Shown here piece by piece: positions 35,340 through 44,371 of a stretch of DNA of 64,000 nt (position 1 is the stretch's first letter; the number at the start of each line of letters is the position of its first letter). Both the position numbers and the translations under genes were made by a program. The stretch spans positions 1 to 64,000 of the forward strand of contig CABQJV010000002.1 of NCBI GenBank assembly GCA_902464565.1, in the 5' to 3' direction. The notes beneath the pieces are model-generated. The model saw only the letters and a program-made list of their open reading frames with translations, had not been told where the DNA came from and searched no databases. The stretch is from an uncultured Collinsella sp. Its GTDB lineage: Bacteria > Actinomycetota > Coriobacteriia > Coriobacteriales > Coriobacteriaceae.

Positions 35340-36824
35340 ATGAACACTATCCAGATCAATCCGGCCGATAACGTGATCGTCGCGCTGTCGCCGCTTGCCA
35401 AGGGCGCCGCCGTCGCGGTTCCCGGGGTGGGCGAGGTCGTTGCCGCGGAGGATATTCCGCAGGGCCACAAGATGGCCGTGCGTGCCATTGCGGCGGGGGA
35501 GGACGTCGTCAAGTACGGTCTTCCTATCGGCCACGTGACGGGCGACATCCAGCCCGGTCAGTGGCTTCATACGCATAACGTCAAGACCAACCTTTCGGGC
35601 GAGGTCGAGTACGTTTACAATCCGACGCATCCGGTCGTTGAGCCGGTTGAGCCCGAGACCTTTATGGGCTTCCGTCGTGCCGACGGCCGCGCCGCCACGC
35701 GCAACGAGCTGTGGATCATCCCCACGGTCGGCTGCGTCAACGAGGTCGCACGTGCCATGTGCGAGCAGGCACAGGATCTGGTCGAGGGTTCGCTGGAGGG
35801 CGTTTACTATTTCCCGCATCCCTTTGGCTGCTCCCAGACCGGCGCCGACCACGCTCAGACACGCCGTCTGCTGGTGGCGCTCTCGCGTCACGCAAACGCT
35901 GCGGGTGTGCTGTTCCTGTCCCTTGGTTGCGAAAACTGCACGCACCAGCAGGTGCTCGACGAGCTCGGTGACTTCGATCACGAGCGCGTTCGCTTCCTCA
36001 CCTGCCAGGATGTAGCCGACGAGCAGGTCGAGGGCCACAAGATTCTGTCTGAGCTGGCCGACCTGGCCAAGCAGGCCAAGCGTGAGCCCATTCCCGCCTC
36101 CGAGCTGGTCATTGGCCTTAAGTGCGGTGGCTCCGACGGTCTTTCGGGCATTACCGCCAACCCCACGATCGGTCGCGTGAGCGATATGGTCGTCGCCCGT
36201 GGCGGCACGTCGGTGCTTACCGAGGTGCCCGAGATGTTTGGCGCCGAGAGTATCCTGCTCGACCGTTGCGAGAACGAGCAGGTCTTTAACGCTGCCTCCG
36301 ACATGCTCAATGGATTTAAGGACTACTTTATTAGCCACGGCGAGGTTGTCTACGAGAACCCGAGTCCCGGCAACAAGGACGGCGGTATTACCACGCTCGA
36401 GGACAAGAGCTGCGGCTGCGTGCAAAAGGGCGGATCTGCCCCCATCGTCGACGTGCTGCCGTATGCCGGCCAGGCAACTAAACACGGCCTGAACATGCTG
36501 TGCGGTCCGGGCAACGACATGGTATCCACCACGGCGTTGACGGCTGCCGGCTGCCACGTGATTCTGTTCTCGACCGGCCGCGGCACACCGTTTGGCGCGC
36601 CGGTGCCTACGCTCAAAGTGTTCACCAACCAGCGTTTGTGCGACCACAAGGCCAATTGGATGGACTTTAACGCCGGCGTGATTGCCACGGGTGAGCGCAC
36701 GCTCGACGAGGCCGCCCGCGATTTGTACCAGCTGGTGCTACAGACGGCGAGCGGTAAGCTCACGAGTGCCGAGCGCCGTGGCTGTCACGAGATCAGTATC
36801 TGGAAGGACGGCGTCTGCTTGTAG
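35340..36824 (+). CDS. uxaA: Altronate dehydratase
   Basis: Dehydrates D-altronate to 2-keto-3-deoxygluconate. The 494-aa protein has the N-terminal SAF domain (about 1-80, with GHKMAVRAIAAGEDVVKYG) and the UxaA/GarD catalytic domain with FRRADGRAATRNELWIIPT, GCSQTGADHAQTRR, GLKCGGSDGLSGITANP and the Cys-rich DKSCGCVQKGG. Size and order match full-length UxaA. It completes the route from galacturonate to KDG; KDG kinase and aldolase genes are not in the window. Confidence 0.95.
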   Translation: MNTIQINPADNVIVALSPLAKGAAVAVPGVGEVVAAEDIPQGHKMAVRAIAAGEDVVKYGLPIGHVTGDIQPGQWLHTHNVKTNLSGEVEYVYNPTHPVVEPVEPETFMGFRRADGRAATRNELWIIPTVGCVNEVARAMCEQAQDLVEGSLEGVYYFPHPFGCSQTGADHAQTRRLLVALSRHANAAGVLFLSLGCENCTHQQVLDELGDFDHERVRFLTCQDVADEQVEGHKILSELADLAKQAKREPIPASELVIGLKCGGSDGLSGITANPTIGRVSDMVVARGGTSVLTEVPEMFGAESILLDRCENEQVFNAASDMLNGFKDYFISHGEVVYENPSPGNKDGGITTLEDKSCGCVQKGGSAPIVDVLPYAGQATKHGLNMLCGPGNDMVSTTALTAAGCHVILFSTGRGTPFGAPVPTLKVFTNQRLCDHKANWMDFNAGVIATGERTLDEAARDLYQLVLQTASGKLTSAERRGCHEISIWKDGVCL

Positions 36825-36859
36825 CGGCAAGTGCGCCCAAGCATAGCGCGATGTCATCG

Positions 36860-36893
36860 GCCCCGTCGGGAGTGTTCCCGGCGGGGCTTTTTC
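36860..36893 (+). terminator. uxa operon terminator
   Basis: GCCCCGTCGGGA and TCCCGGCGGGGC arms followed by TTTTTCG. Confidence 0.85.
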
Positions 36894-36928
36894 GTTTCGT
36901 GGTTAAGTGAATATGTTGGAAAATCTGA

Positions 36929-36944
36929 TAAACGTTCACCTATC
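36929..36944. promoter_or_regulatory. Operator O3, GPH transporter promoter
   Basis: TAAACGTTCACCTAT, a one-sided variant of the island operator with a conserved right half. Confidence 0.5.
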
Positions 36945-37046
36945 TCATAGCTGTCCAGCATGGCACCCTTACCAGCAGAAAATAGGTGTGAGAATCTCAA
37001 TTGTGTCCGTTCAGCGGTAAAAATCGACCGTTCAAGGATATTATTC

Positions 37047-37063
37047 AAGTGAACGTTCACCTG
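37047..37063. promoter_or_regulatory. Operator O4, GPH transporter promoter
   Basis: Full GTGAACGTTCAC core at 37049-37060, extended to AAGTGAACGTTCACCTG, 120 bases before the transporter gene. Confidence 0.7.
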
Positions 37064-37088
37064 TCGTAAGCAATCGCGCATAATCTAA

Positions 37089-37103
37089 CTAAACGTTCAC
37101 CCT
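37089..37103. promoter_or_regulatory. Operator O5, GPH transporter promoter
   Basis: CTAAACGTTCACCC starting 40 bases after the O4 core starts, the same start-to-start spacing as between O1 and O2. Confidence 0.5.
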
Positions 37104-37179
37104 GAACGCTGGGCAGACAGATGTCAGTGTGGACTCCAATGTCTTGCTGCAAGACAATCGAGAAAAGAGAGGGAGCTCG

Positions 37180-38739
37180 ATGACTAATAAGATCGGAAAA
37201 AAGCGTAAGATCACATTCTGGACGCGCTTGGGCTTTGGTATGGGCGGTATGCTCAATTCCGGTGCCCTGACCTTTACGCACAGCTACATGGTGCTGTTCC
37301 TGTCCACGGAGTGTGGCCTGTCCGCAGGCGAGGCTGCACTGATCAGCTCGTTTGCCATCTATGTCAACGCCATTCTTTGCCCGCTGATGGGCTTTGTGGC
37401 CGATAACTTCTATGCCACCAAGATTGGCCGCATCTTTGGTCGTCGTCGTTTCTGGATCTTGCTGGCCATCCCGATGATGATCGCCGAGCCGCTCATCTTC
37501 GTGGCTACGCCGTTTGGCTTCCCGTACTACTTTGTGCTGTACCTGATCTACAACGTCGCGTACACGTTCTGCACCGCCAACCTGTCGCCGCTTACCATCG
37601 AGATGACCGACGACTTTAAGGAGCGTACGTACCTCACCGGCTACAAGCATCTCTTTGGTAACGCCGCCGGCTTCCTGATGGCTGCACTTGTGGGCTTCGG
37701 CTTTGGCACCTTCGGCGAGACCAACCCGTTCAGCTACTTCATCATCGCTACGATCAACGCTTCGGTCATGGCAATCTCGCTGCTTTGTGTGTACCTGTCC
37801 ACGTGGGAGCACACCCCCGAGGAGGTCGCTCAGGAGAAGATCGAGAGCGTCGGCGAGGGTATCAAGAAGTTCTTCATCGACGTAATCTCCACCTTCCGCA
37901 ACAAGTCCTTCCGCAAGGTCCTGTACGCACAGGTCTCCACGAAGCTCGCTGCTGCCTGCTGGTCTGCCTGCCTGTCCTTCTTCATCGTCTACTGCCTGCA
38001 GATTCCTAAGTCCTACGAGTCCGTGATGGAGATGCCTGGCAAGGTCGTCGCTATCGTCTGCACCGCCATCTGGGTCGCTCTCATGGCCAAGAAGGGCTTC
38101 CACAAGTCTTGGTACCTGGCCAACGTCGGTTGCGCTGCGTGCATCATCGCCTACAACTACTTCGCCTTTGGTCAGATCAATGGCACCTCCACGGTCGCCA
38201 TCGCCATGATCGCCTACCCCATCATCTTCGCCATCTGGAAGTTCTTCTACGTCGGCTTCCAGTACCTGCCCGATGTTCTGCTCAACTACATCCCCGATGT
38301 CGATGAGCTCATCACCCTGCGTCGTCGCGAGGGCATCTACAGCTCCGCTCAGCAGCTCTGCCAGCAGATCGCCCAGGCTATCGCCGTTAACGCATGGGCC
38401 ATCGTCCTTGCTGCCTCCGGCTTCATTCAGACCGCCGGCAACAGCGACGCCGTGACCCAGCCCGCCACCGTGCCTCTGTACATCTGCGGCTACATGCTCA
38501 TCGGCTGCGCCGGCTTCTTCCTGCTCGCGGCTGTCCTTGCTCGCGGCATCAAGATTGACAAGGAGCAGTGCGACGTCCTTTGCGACGAGATCCGCCGCGT
38601 CAAGGAGGGCGGCAAGATGGCCGACGTCAAGCCCGAGGTCAAGGCGCTTTGCGAGGAGCTCTCCGGCTTTAAGTACGAGGACTGCTTTGCCCACAACAAC
38701 GTTGGCTTCCAGGACGGTAGCGTAACCCCCGCCGAGTAA
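37180..38739 (+). CDS. GPH-family (glycoside-pentoside-hexuronide) transporter
   Basis: 519-aa cation symporter with about 12 helices. RLGFGMGGMLNSGALTFT starts helix 1, and GFVADNFYATKIGRIFGRRR is the family cytoplasmic loop. A soluble C-terminal tail of about 65 residues (KIDKEQCDVLCDEIRRV) is typical of GPH/LacY-like carriers. Flanked by uronate and polygalacturonase genes and preceded by three island operators, it probably imports galacturonate or short (possibly unsaturated) oligogalacturonides. ATG 37180 follows GAGGGAG. Confidence 0.9.
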   Translation: MTNKIGKKRKITFWTRLGFGMGGMLNSGALTFTHSYMVLFLSTECGLSAGEAALISSFAIYVNAILCPLMGFVADNFYATKIGRIFGRRRFWILLAIPMMIAEPLIFVATPFGFPYYFVLYLIYNVAYTFCTANLSPLTIEMTDDFKERTYLTGYKHLFGNAAGFLMAALVGFGFGTFGETNPFSYFIIATINASVMAISLLCVYLSTWEHTPEEVAQEKIESVGEGIKKFFIDVISTFRNKSFRKVLYAQVSTKLAAACWSACLSFFIVYCLQIPKSYESVMEMPGKVVAIVCTAIWVALMAKKGFHKSWYLANVGCAACIIAYNYFAFGQINGTSTVAIAMIAYPIIFAIWKFFYVGFQYLPDVLLNYIPDVDELITLRRREGIYSSAQQLCQQIAQAIAVNAWAIVLAASGFIQTAGNSDAVTQPATVPLYICGYMLIGCAGFFLLAAVLARGIKIDKEQCDVLCDEIRRVKEGGKMADVKPEVKALCEELSGFKYEDCFAHNNVGFQDGSVTPAE

Positions 38740-38763
38740 GGCCGACATATCGTCCAAATCACA

Positions 38764-38808
38764 GGGCCGTGCCACCGGAATTCCGCCGGCAGGCACGGCC
38801 CTTTTTCA
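38764..38808 (+). terminator. Terminator after GPH transporter
   Basis: GGGCCGTGCC and GGCACGGCCC arms with an inner CCGG pairing, followed by TTTTT. Confidence 0.85.
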
Positions 38809-38854
38809 ACAGCGTACAATTTGCCTTTAGAGCATCTTTTTGAGGGAGAAATCC

Positions 38855-40450
38855 ATGGAGACGAACGTTATCTGGCGCAACGCCCGCGCGGCCGTGATCG
38901 AGCTTGACGACGGCGGCTACTTTACCTGTGCCGATACGTGGGAGATCTTTGTCAACGACGAGCCCGCCGGTACCACGAATACGGTCGAGACCTATGTCGA
39001 CGGCCTGACCCCCGGCAAGCGCAACCTGGTTCGTTTTGTTTGTGGCGAGCGTGAGCTGAGCGTAGGTGTCACCACGCCGGCTGAGCCTTTTACCATCAAC
39101 GTTCGCGACTGTGGCGCCAAGGGCGATGCCGAGCATGATGACACCACCAACATCCAGGCTGCCATCATGGCCTGTCCCAAGGACGGGCGCGTGCTGATTC
39201 CCGCCGGCAGCTATCGTATCAAGTCCCTCTTCCTTAAGAGCAATATCAACATCGAGCTCGCCGAGGGAGCGGTGCTGCTGGCTCGCCACGATCGTGCGGC
39301 GCTTGCCTACATCCCCGGTACGGTCACGGGCGACGAGGGTGCTGGGTATGCTGGCACCGATATGCTGCCCCTGGGCCGCTGGGAGGGCGAGAGCTTCTCG
39401 ACCTACTGCTCTACCTTTACGGGTCTGAGCGTGCACGACGTGTGCATCTATGGTCGCGGCGCGATCGACGGTCAGACTGATTTTGCCGAGGACAACTGGT
39501 GGAACAAGGACTTTAAGAACATCTTCCGTCCTGAGGAGGGCCGCGAGGTCGCCCGCCCGCGCATGATTTTCCTGTCCGAGTGCCAAAACGTGAGCTTGGC
39601 CGGCTTCACCGTCCGCAACAGCCCGGCGTGGAACATCCACCCCATCCTGTGCGAGCACGTCGATGCGCTCTGCCTGTCCATCGAGGGCCCCAAGAACTCC
39701 CACAACACCGACGGTTTCGATCCCGAGAGCTGCGGCTTTGTCCGCATCCTTGGCTGTCAGTTCTCGGTGGGCGACGACTGCATCGCCATCAAGAGCGGCA
39801 AGCTGGGCATTGAGCCCGAGCTTCGTCCCGCCACGCACGACGTGCTGATCTCTCACTGCTACATGCACGATGGTCACGGCGCCGTGGTCCTGGGTTCAGA
39901 GGCTGCCGGCGGCATCAAGGACCTTACCGTGAGCAAGTGCCTCTTTGAGCGCACCGACCGCGGCCTGCGCGTCAAGACCCGCCGCGGGCGCGGCAAGGAT
40001 GCCGTCAACGAGGGCATTACCTTTGAGCACATTCGCATGGACGAGGTGCTCACGCCCTTCGTGGTCAACTCGTTCTACTTCTGCGACAAGGACGGCAAGA
40101 CCGACTACGTGCAGTCTCGCGAGGCACTGCCCGTCGACGACCGCACGCCCGGCTTTGGTGCCACGACGTTTTGCGATATCGAGGCCACCAACTGCCATGC
40201 TGCCGCGGCCTATATCACGGGTCTGCCCGAGAGCAAGGTGACGCGTCTGACGTTCCAAGACGTTCACGTGACCTTTGCCGACGATGCCGAGCCCTTTGTC
40301 CCGGCCATGGCCTGCGGCGTTGAGCCCATGGTGCGTCAGGGCATCATTGCGCAAAACGTCAAGGTGCTCGACCTGCAAAATGTGGTGATCGAGGGCCAGG
40401 ACGGCGAGGAGCTGCAGCTCCAGAACGTCGACAAGGTTGTCCGTTCCTAA
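38855..40450 (+). CDS. GH28 polygalacturonase, cytoplasmic
   Basis: 531-aa glycoside hydrolase family 28 enzyme cleaving alpha-1,4-galacturonan. An N-terminal beta-sandwich-like module (about 1-75) precedes the right-handed beta-helix. Catalytic motifs: NTDG (284-287, Asp286), GDDC (306-309, Asp307/308), GHG (340-342) and RVK (372-374, equivalent of RIK). There is no signal peptide, so it acts in the cytoplasm on imported oligomers, probably as an exo-enzyme. GAGGGAGAAA precedes ATG 38855. Confidence 0.93.
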   Translation: METNVIWRNARAAVIELDDGGYFTCADTWEIFVNDEPAGTTNTVETYVDGLTPGKRNLVRFVCGERELSVGVTTPAEPFTINVRDCGAKGDAEHDDTTNIQAAIMACPKDGRVLIPAGSYRIKSLFLKSNINIELAEGAVLLARHDRAALAYIPGTVTGDEGAGYAGTDMLPLGRWEGESFSTYCSTFTGLSVHDVCIYGRGAIDGQTDFAEDNWWNKDFKNIFRPEEGREVARPRMIFLSECQNVSLAGFTVRNSPAWNIHPILCEHVDALCLSIEGPKNSHNTDGFDPESCGFVRILGCQFSVGDDCIAIKSGKLGIEPELRPATHDVLISHCYMHDGHGAVVLGSEAAGGIKDLTVSKCLFERTDRGLRVKTRRGRGKDAVNEGITFEHIRMDEVLTPFVVNSFYFCDKDGKTDYVQSREALPVDDRTPGFGATTFCDIEATNCHAAAAYITGLPESKVTRLTFQDVHVTFADDAEPFVPAMACGVEPMVRQGIIAQNVKVLDLQNVVIEGQDGEELQLQNVDKVVRS

Positions 40451-40466
40451 CTCGGGTTGATGACCA

Positions 40467-40504
40467 GGGCTGCATTGTCGGATAAATCGGCAATGCAGCC
40501 CTTG
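40467..40504 (+). terminator. Hairpin after GH28 gene
   Basis: AGGGCTGCATTG and CAATGCAGCCCT arms with an inner CG pair, followed by TGTG; weak T-tract. Confidence 0.5.
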
Positions 40505-40554
40505 TGCGATACGGCCGTGTGCGCTGCGCTACGCATCATGGTGAAAGGGAATAC

Positions 40555-41364
40555 ATGCTCAATAAAACGATTCCTGTCGGGGTCGATGGCTCGTCTGCCA
40601 CGATTACGTCTTATGTTTTTGCCCCGACCGAAGATGCTTATGCTTTAAAACCGCTGCCTGCAGTTGTGGTCGTGCCAGGAGGCGGCTACGATCACGTTTC
40701 GCCGCGCGAAGGCGAGCCGGTAGCGCTCCGTTTGTTGGCGATGGGCTACCAAGCGTTTGTACTGAACTATTCGGTTGCTCCGGCTGTCTATCCGCTGGCA
40801 TTGCAAGAACTCGCGCGGGCGGTCGATACCGTCCGAAGCCATGCGGCAGAGTACTGTGTCGATCCTGATCGGATTACGGTCATGGGTTTTTCGGCCGGTG
40901 GGCATCTAGTTGGCTTGCTCGGGGCGCTTTGGGACCAACCCTGGCTTGCAGAGTCGATTTCGGCATCGCCTGAGTCGATTCGGCCTGACACACTTTGCTT
41001 GGGCTATCCGGTCGTAAGCTCGGGGGCCTATGCTCATCGTGGTTCGTTTGAACACCTAACGGGTGCCGATGGCGCTTTGGCTCAAAAGTTGTCGATCGAG
41101 AATATGGTGGGCGATGGCTTCCCCCGTACGTTCTTGTGGCATACCGCCGAGGATGCATCGGTACCAGTTCAAAATAGCCTCCTTCTTGCGCAGGCTCTTG
41201 CCGACCACGGGATTGGCTTTAGCCTACATGTCTTTCCGCATGGAAAGCATGGGGCATCGCTCGCCACGGCCCAAACGGCATTTAAGGGCTGCGCCGAGCA
41301 TATTCAGCCACAGGTTCAGGGCTGGCCTGAACAGTTCGTTGCATGGGAGCGTGATGGACGATGA
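40555..41364 (+). CDS. Alpha/beta-hydrolase esterase (acetyl-esterase type)
   Basis: 269-aa alpha/beta-hydrolase of the BD-FAE/acetylxylan-esterase-like group. The oxyanion segment is VVVPGGGYDHVSPREGEP. The nucleophile elbow is GFSAGG (Ser113). The probable acid is Asp200 (TAEDASVP) and the base is one of His229 or His232 (FPHGKHG). Cytoplasmic. It overlaps the next gene by four bases (ATGA), so the two are co-translated. Removal of acetyl groups from pectic oligosaccharides is the likely role. Confidence 0.88.
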   Translation: MLNKTIPVGVDGSSATITSYVFAPTEDAYALKPLPAVVVVPGGGYDHVSPREGEPVALRLLAMGYQAFVLNYSVAPAVYPLALQELARAVDTVRSHAAEYCVDPDRITVMGFSAGGHLVGLLGALWDQPWLAESISASPESIRPDTLCLGYPVVSSGAYAHRGSFEHLTGADGALAQKLSIENMVGDGFPRTFLWHTAEDASVPVQNSLLLAQALADHGIGFSLHVFPHGKHGASLATAQTAFKGCAEHIQPQVQGWPEQFVAWERDGR

Positions 41365-43526
41365 GCGAAAGTATCTATACGCTGCGCGTTTCGAGGGCTG
41401 CGGCAGGAGCGTATCCAACGATTTCCGATGCCTTGGCGGCAGCCGATCAGCTCTATCCGGATGCCGAGCAACCGGTGATGATTCGCGTCGAGCCGGGTGA
41501 GTACCGCGAGCGGGTCGAGATTCGTCGCCCGCATGTGACGATTGAGGGAGAGACGGCCGATAGCGTGCGTATCATGGGCGGCTTGGGTGCCAAGATGCCT
41601 TCGGAGGACGGCTCGGGCATCGACGGAATGCTCGGCACCTTTAGGACCTATACCGTTTTGGTCGATGCCGACGACGTGCGGCTCGAGAACCTAACGATCG
41701 TAAATGATGCCGGCGATGGGCGCGAGGTCGGTCAGGCGATTGCCCTGTATGCCGATGGCGACCGTCTGGTTGTCGATGCCTGCTGCATTAAGGGGCACCA
41801 GGACACACTGTTTTTGGGTCCGCTGCCGCCGCATGAGGTCAAACCGGGCGGGTTCATAGGACCCAAACAGTATGCGCCGCGCCGGGTGGGGCGCCAATAT
41901 TTCCGACGTTGCCGGATTGAGGGCGATGTCGACTTTATCTTTGGCGGCGCGCGTGCCTACTTTGAGGGGTGCGAGATTCGCTCGCTCAACCGCGATATGG
42001 ATGTCAACGGGTATGTAACGGCAGCCTCCACGCCTAAAGGCGAGCCGTACGGATTTGTGTTTCATGGTTGTTCGTTTACAGCTCCGGATGGCGTGGCGCC
42101 GGATTCGGTCTACCTGGGCCGTCCTTGGCGCGAATGGGCGCAAACTGCGCTGATCGATTGTTGGCTAGGGCGACATATCAAGCGCGAAGGCTGGTGGGAT
42201 TGGAATAAACCGGCGGCGCACAACTGCGCGCAGTATGCTGGCGCGATCCTGTATGGGCCGGCGGGCGATACTACCGGCTGGGTGCCGTGGGCGAATGAAC
42301 TCGATGTGATGGCTGCCGCCGGGTACGCTCGCGAGCAGGTGCTTGCCGGTGTGGATGGCTGGGATCCCGAGGGCGGCGACGGTGATGCGGTGGAGACGGC
42401 TGGGCTATCTGCCAATGGTCGCACCGTGCACATCGAGACGTACTGCGAAGACGAGCCTGCGCTGCGTGCCCGGCTGAAGCGCGAGGGGCGCTCGGCGGCA
42501 TTTGCGGGCAAGACTCCTGCAGATTTTGAGGCGTGGAAGATTGCGACCAGGACTCGTCTGTACGATGTTTTGGGCCTTTCGCTTATGGACCGCGTCCCGA
42601 TTGAGATTCGTGAGCTCAGCCGCGTGCGGGTTGCCGGCGGCATTGTGCGTACTCATGCGATGCTGCAGGTTGAGCACGATGTGTGGATGTCGTTTTACCT
42701 GTTGGAGCCGTCTCATCCGAAGCTTGATGGACGGGGGCTTAAGCGTTGCTATATCTGCCCGCATGGCCATCAGGGAGCAGGCGCCGCAAGTGTTGCGGGC
42801 GTGACGGGCGTGCCGGCGGTCGATGATGCTGTGCGTAAGTTCAATTACGACTACGGTCTACGTTTGGCGCGTATGGGTTACGTGACCGTCTGCCCCGACG
42901 CACGCGGTTGGGGACACCGTCGTGACTGGAAGGGTCAGGGCGATGACGAGAACAGCTTTCTGCGCGGCACGTGCCTAAACCAGGCGCGCATGGCCGAGCC
43001 GCTGGGACTTACCGTTGCGGGCCTCAACGCCTGGGATAACATGCGTCTGATCGATTACCTAGAGGCGCGCGGCGACATTGCCATGGACGACCTGGGCTGT
43101 TTTGGCTTTTCGGGCGGCGGATACATGACGCTGTATCTGGCGGCGCTCGACCCACGCGTATGCAAGACGTTTGTCTCGGGCTACCTGTACGGTGTCGATG
43201 ATTCGCTGCTGCACCTCAACGGCAATTGCAGCTGCAACTACACACCCGGACTTTGGCGCTTGCTCGACATGGGCGATATTGCCTCGCTTATTGCGCCGCG
43301 CCCGTTGTTAGTGCAGAGCTGCGAAGAAGATCATCTGAACGGTTCGCGCGGGCTGAAAAATGTCGATGAACAGCTCAAGATCGTGCGCGATGCCTACAAG
43401 TTGCTGGGCCGCAGAGATGCTCTGCGGCACGAGGTGTGTCCGGGTGGACACCATCTGGGAGTGACACATCTTGTCGAGGATATCGAATGGCTCGATTCGC
43501 ACGTTGCGAAATGCGACCGTGCATAG
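41361..43526 (+). CDS. Pectin methylesterase fused to an alpha/beta-hydrolase
   Basis: 721-aa two-domain enzyme. Residues about 1-330 form a CE8 pectin methylesterase beta-helix with all signature residues: GHQDTLF (145-151; Gln147, Asp148), GDVDFIFGG (188-196; Asp191) and LGRPW (252-256; Arg254). Residues about 370-715 are an alpha/beta-hydrolase related to large acetyl esterases, with GFSGGG (Ser584), Asp657 and His697 as the probable triad and CPDARGWGHR near the oxyanion region. No signal peptide is seen. The product could remove both methyl and acetyl esters from the same oligomer. Translationally coupled to the upstream esterase. Confidence 0.9.
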   Translation: MSESIYTLRVSRAAAGAYPTISDALAAADQLYPDAEQPVMIRVEPGEYRERVEIRRPHVTIEGETADSVRIMGGLGAKMPSEDGSGIDGMLGTFRTYTVLVDADDVRLENLTIVNDAGDGREVGQAIALYADGDRLVVDACCIKGHQDTLFLGPLPPHEVKPGGFIGPKQYAPRRVGRQYFRRCRIEGDVDFIFGGARAYFEGCEIRSLNRDMDVNGYVTAASTPKGEPYGFVFHGCSFTAPDGVAPDSVYLGRPWREWAQTALIDCWLGRHIKREGWWDWNKPAAHNCAQYAGAILYGPAGDTTGWVPWANELDVMAAAGYAREQVLAGVDGWDPEGGDGDAVETAGLSANGRTVHIETYCEDEPALRARLKREGRSAAFAGKTPADFEAWKIATRTRLYDVLGLSLMDRVPIEIRELSRVRVAGGIVRTHAMLQVEHDVWMSFYLLEPSHPKLDGRGLKRCYICPHGHQGAGAASVAGVTGVPAVDDAVRKFNYDYGLRLARMGYVTVCPDARGWGHRRDWKGQGDDENSFLRGTCLNQARMAEPLGLTVAGLNAWDNMRLIDYLEARGDIAMDDLGCFGFSGGGYMTLYLAALDPRVCKTFVSGYLYGVDDSLLHLNGNCSCNYTPGLWRLLDMGDIASLIAPRPLLVQSCEEDHLNGSRGLKNVDEQLKIVRDAYKLLGRRDALRHEVCPGGHHLGVTHLVEDIEWLDSHVAKCDRA

Positions 43527-43595
43527 CCCCTCGGCATGCTGCAAATAAACGGTACGTACCTGTATGGCCGCCAATGGGCGGATGAGGAGAAGATT

Positions 43596-44264
43596 ATGGA
43601 AACGAAGAACTTGAGTGAATCGACCATTTGCTGCTTTGGCGATTCGACCACATGGGGGGATAACGGATGCGGCGCAGGCGGCAACGACATCTCTTGGACT
43701 TCGCATCTGGGCGCGTTGCTGGGAGGTGCAGTCGTCGAGAACTTTGGCATCAAGGGTTCGCGTATCGCCATCAAGGCCGACCGTACCGATTCATTTGTCG
43801 AGCGCTTGGACGGCATCGACGATGCGGCCGATGTCTATGTTGTCTTTGGCGGCGTTAACGACTTTAGCCGCAACGTGCCGCTTGGCGAGTTGGGCAGCAC
43901 CGATGCGCATGAGTTCTATGGTGCGGTCGACTATCTGATCCGAACCATCACGGCGCGCTCACCTCAGGCAAAGCTCGTGTTTATGACGCCATGCAAGACG
44001 AGTGGTAAGCACGAGAAGGATATCCCGGCAAGCGATGAGGCGAACCATTTGGGTCTGACGCAAGACGCCTACGTGCGAGCGATGCTGGAGGTCTGTGACC
44101 GTTACTCCGTTCCGGTGATTGACCTGTATGCGCAAAGCGGCATCAGCCCGTTTTTGCCGGAGCACCGCGAGTTCTATATGCCGGACGGTCTGCATTACAG
44201 TCCTGCCGGCTATGAGCGCCTGGCGCATCGCATCGCCGCGGGTCTCACCGCCGTTTGCCGCTAA
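43596..44264 (+). CDS. SGNH/GDSL hydrolase
   Basis: 222-aa SGNH esterase. Block I is CCFGDSTTWGDNG (Ser17), block III is the FGGVND segment, and block V is DGLHYSP (Asp197, His200). The size fits rhamnogalacturonan acetylesterases. ATG 43596 follows GAGGAGA. It lies between the pectin esterase fusion and the GH105 gene, so deacetylation of rhamnogalacturonan fragments is inferred. No signal peptide. Confidence 0.85.
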   Translation: METKNLSESTICCFGDSTTWGDNGCGAGGNDISWTSHLGALLGGAVVENFGIKGSRIAIKADRTDSFVERLDGIDDAADVYVVFGGVNDFSRNVPLGELGSTDAHEFYGAVDYLIRTITARSPQAKLVFMTPCKTSGKHEKDIPASDEANHLGLTQDAYVRAMLEVCDRYSVPVIDLYAQSGISPFLPEHREFYMPDGLHYSPAGYERLAHRIAAGLTAVCR

Positions 44265-44279
44265 AAGTCTGCCGTTTGC

Positions 44280-44315
44280 GGGGAATATAGGGTTAACGTT
44301 CACCCTATATTCCCC
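44280..44315. promoter_or_regulatory. Operator O6 in the loop of a palindrome
   Basis: GGGGAATATAGGG (44280-44292) and CCCTATATTCCCC (44303-44315) are perfect 13-base inverted arms. The 10 bases between are TTAACGTTCA, so with the next CC the island operator sits exactly on the symmetry axis. The AT-rich arm could also serve as -10 (TATATT). Confidence 0.6.
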
Positions 44316-44331
44316 GTTCGCGTTACACTAG

Positions 44332-44346
44332 GGGTAACGTTCACCT
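44332..44346. promoter_or_regulatory. Operator O7 before GH105 gene
   Basis: GGGTAACGTTCACCT, 41 bases after O6, again the same spacing as the other operator pairs. Confidence 0.6.
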
Positions 44347-44371
44347 ATCGTTTATGTCAGAGGGGACAGCA

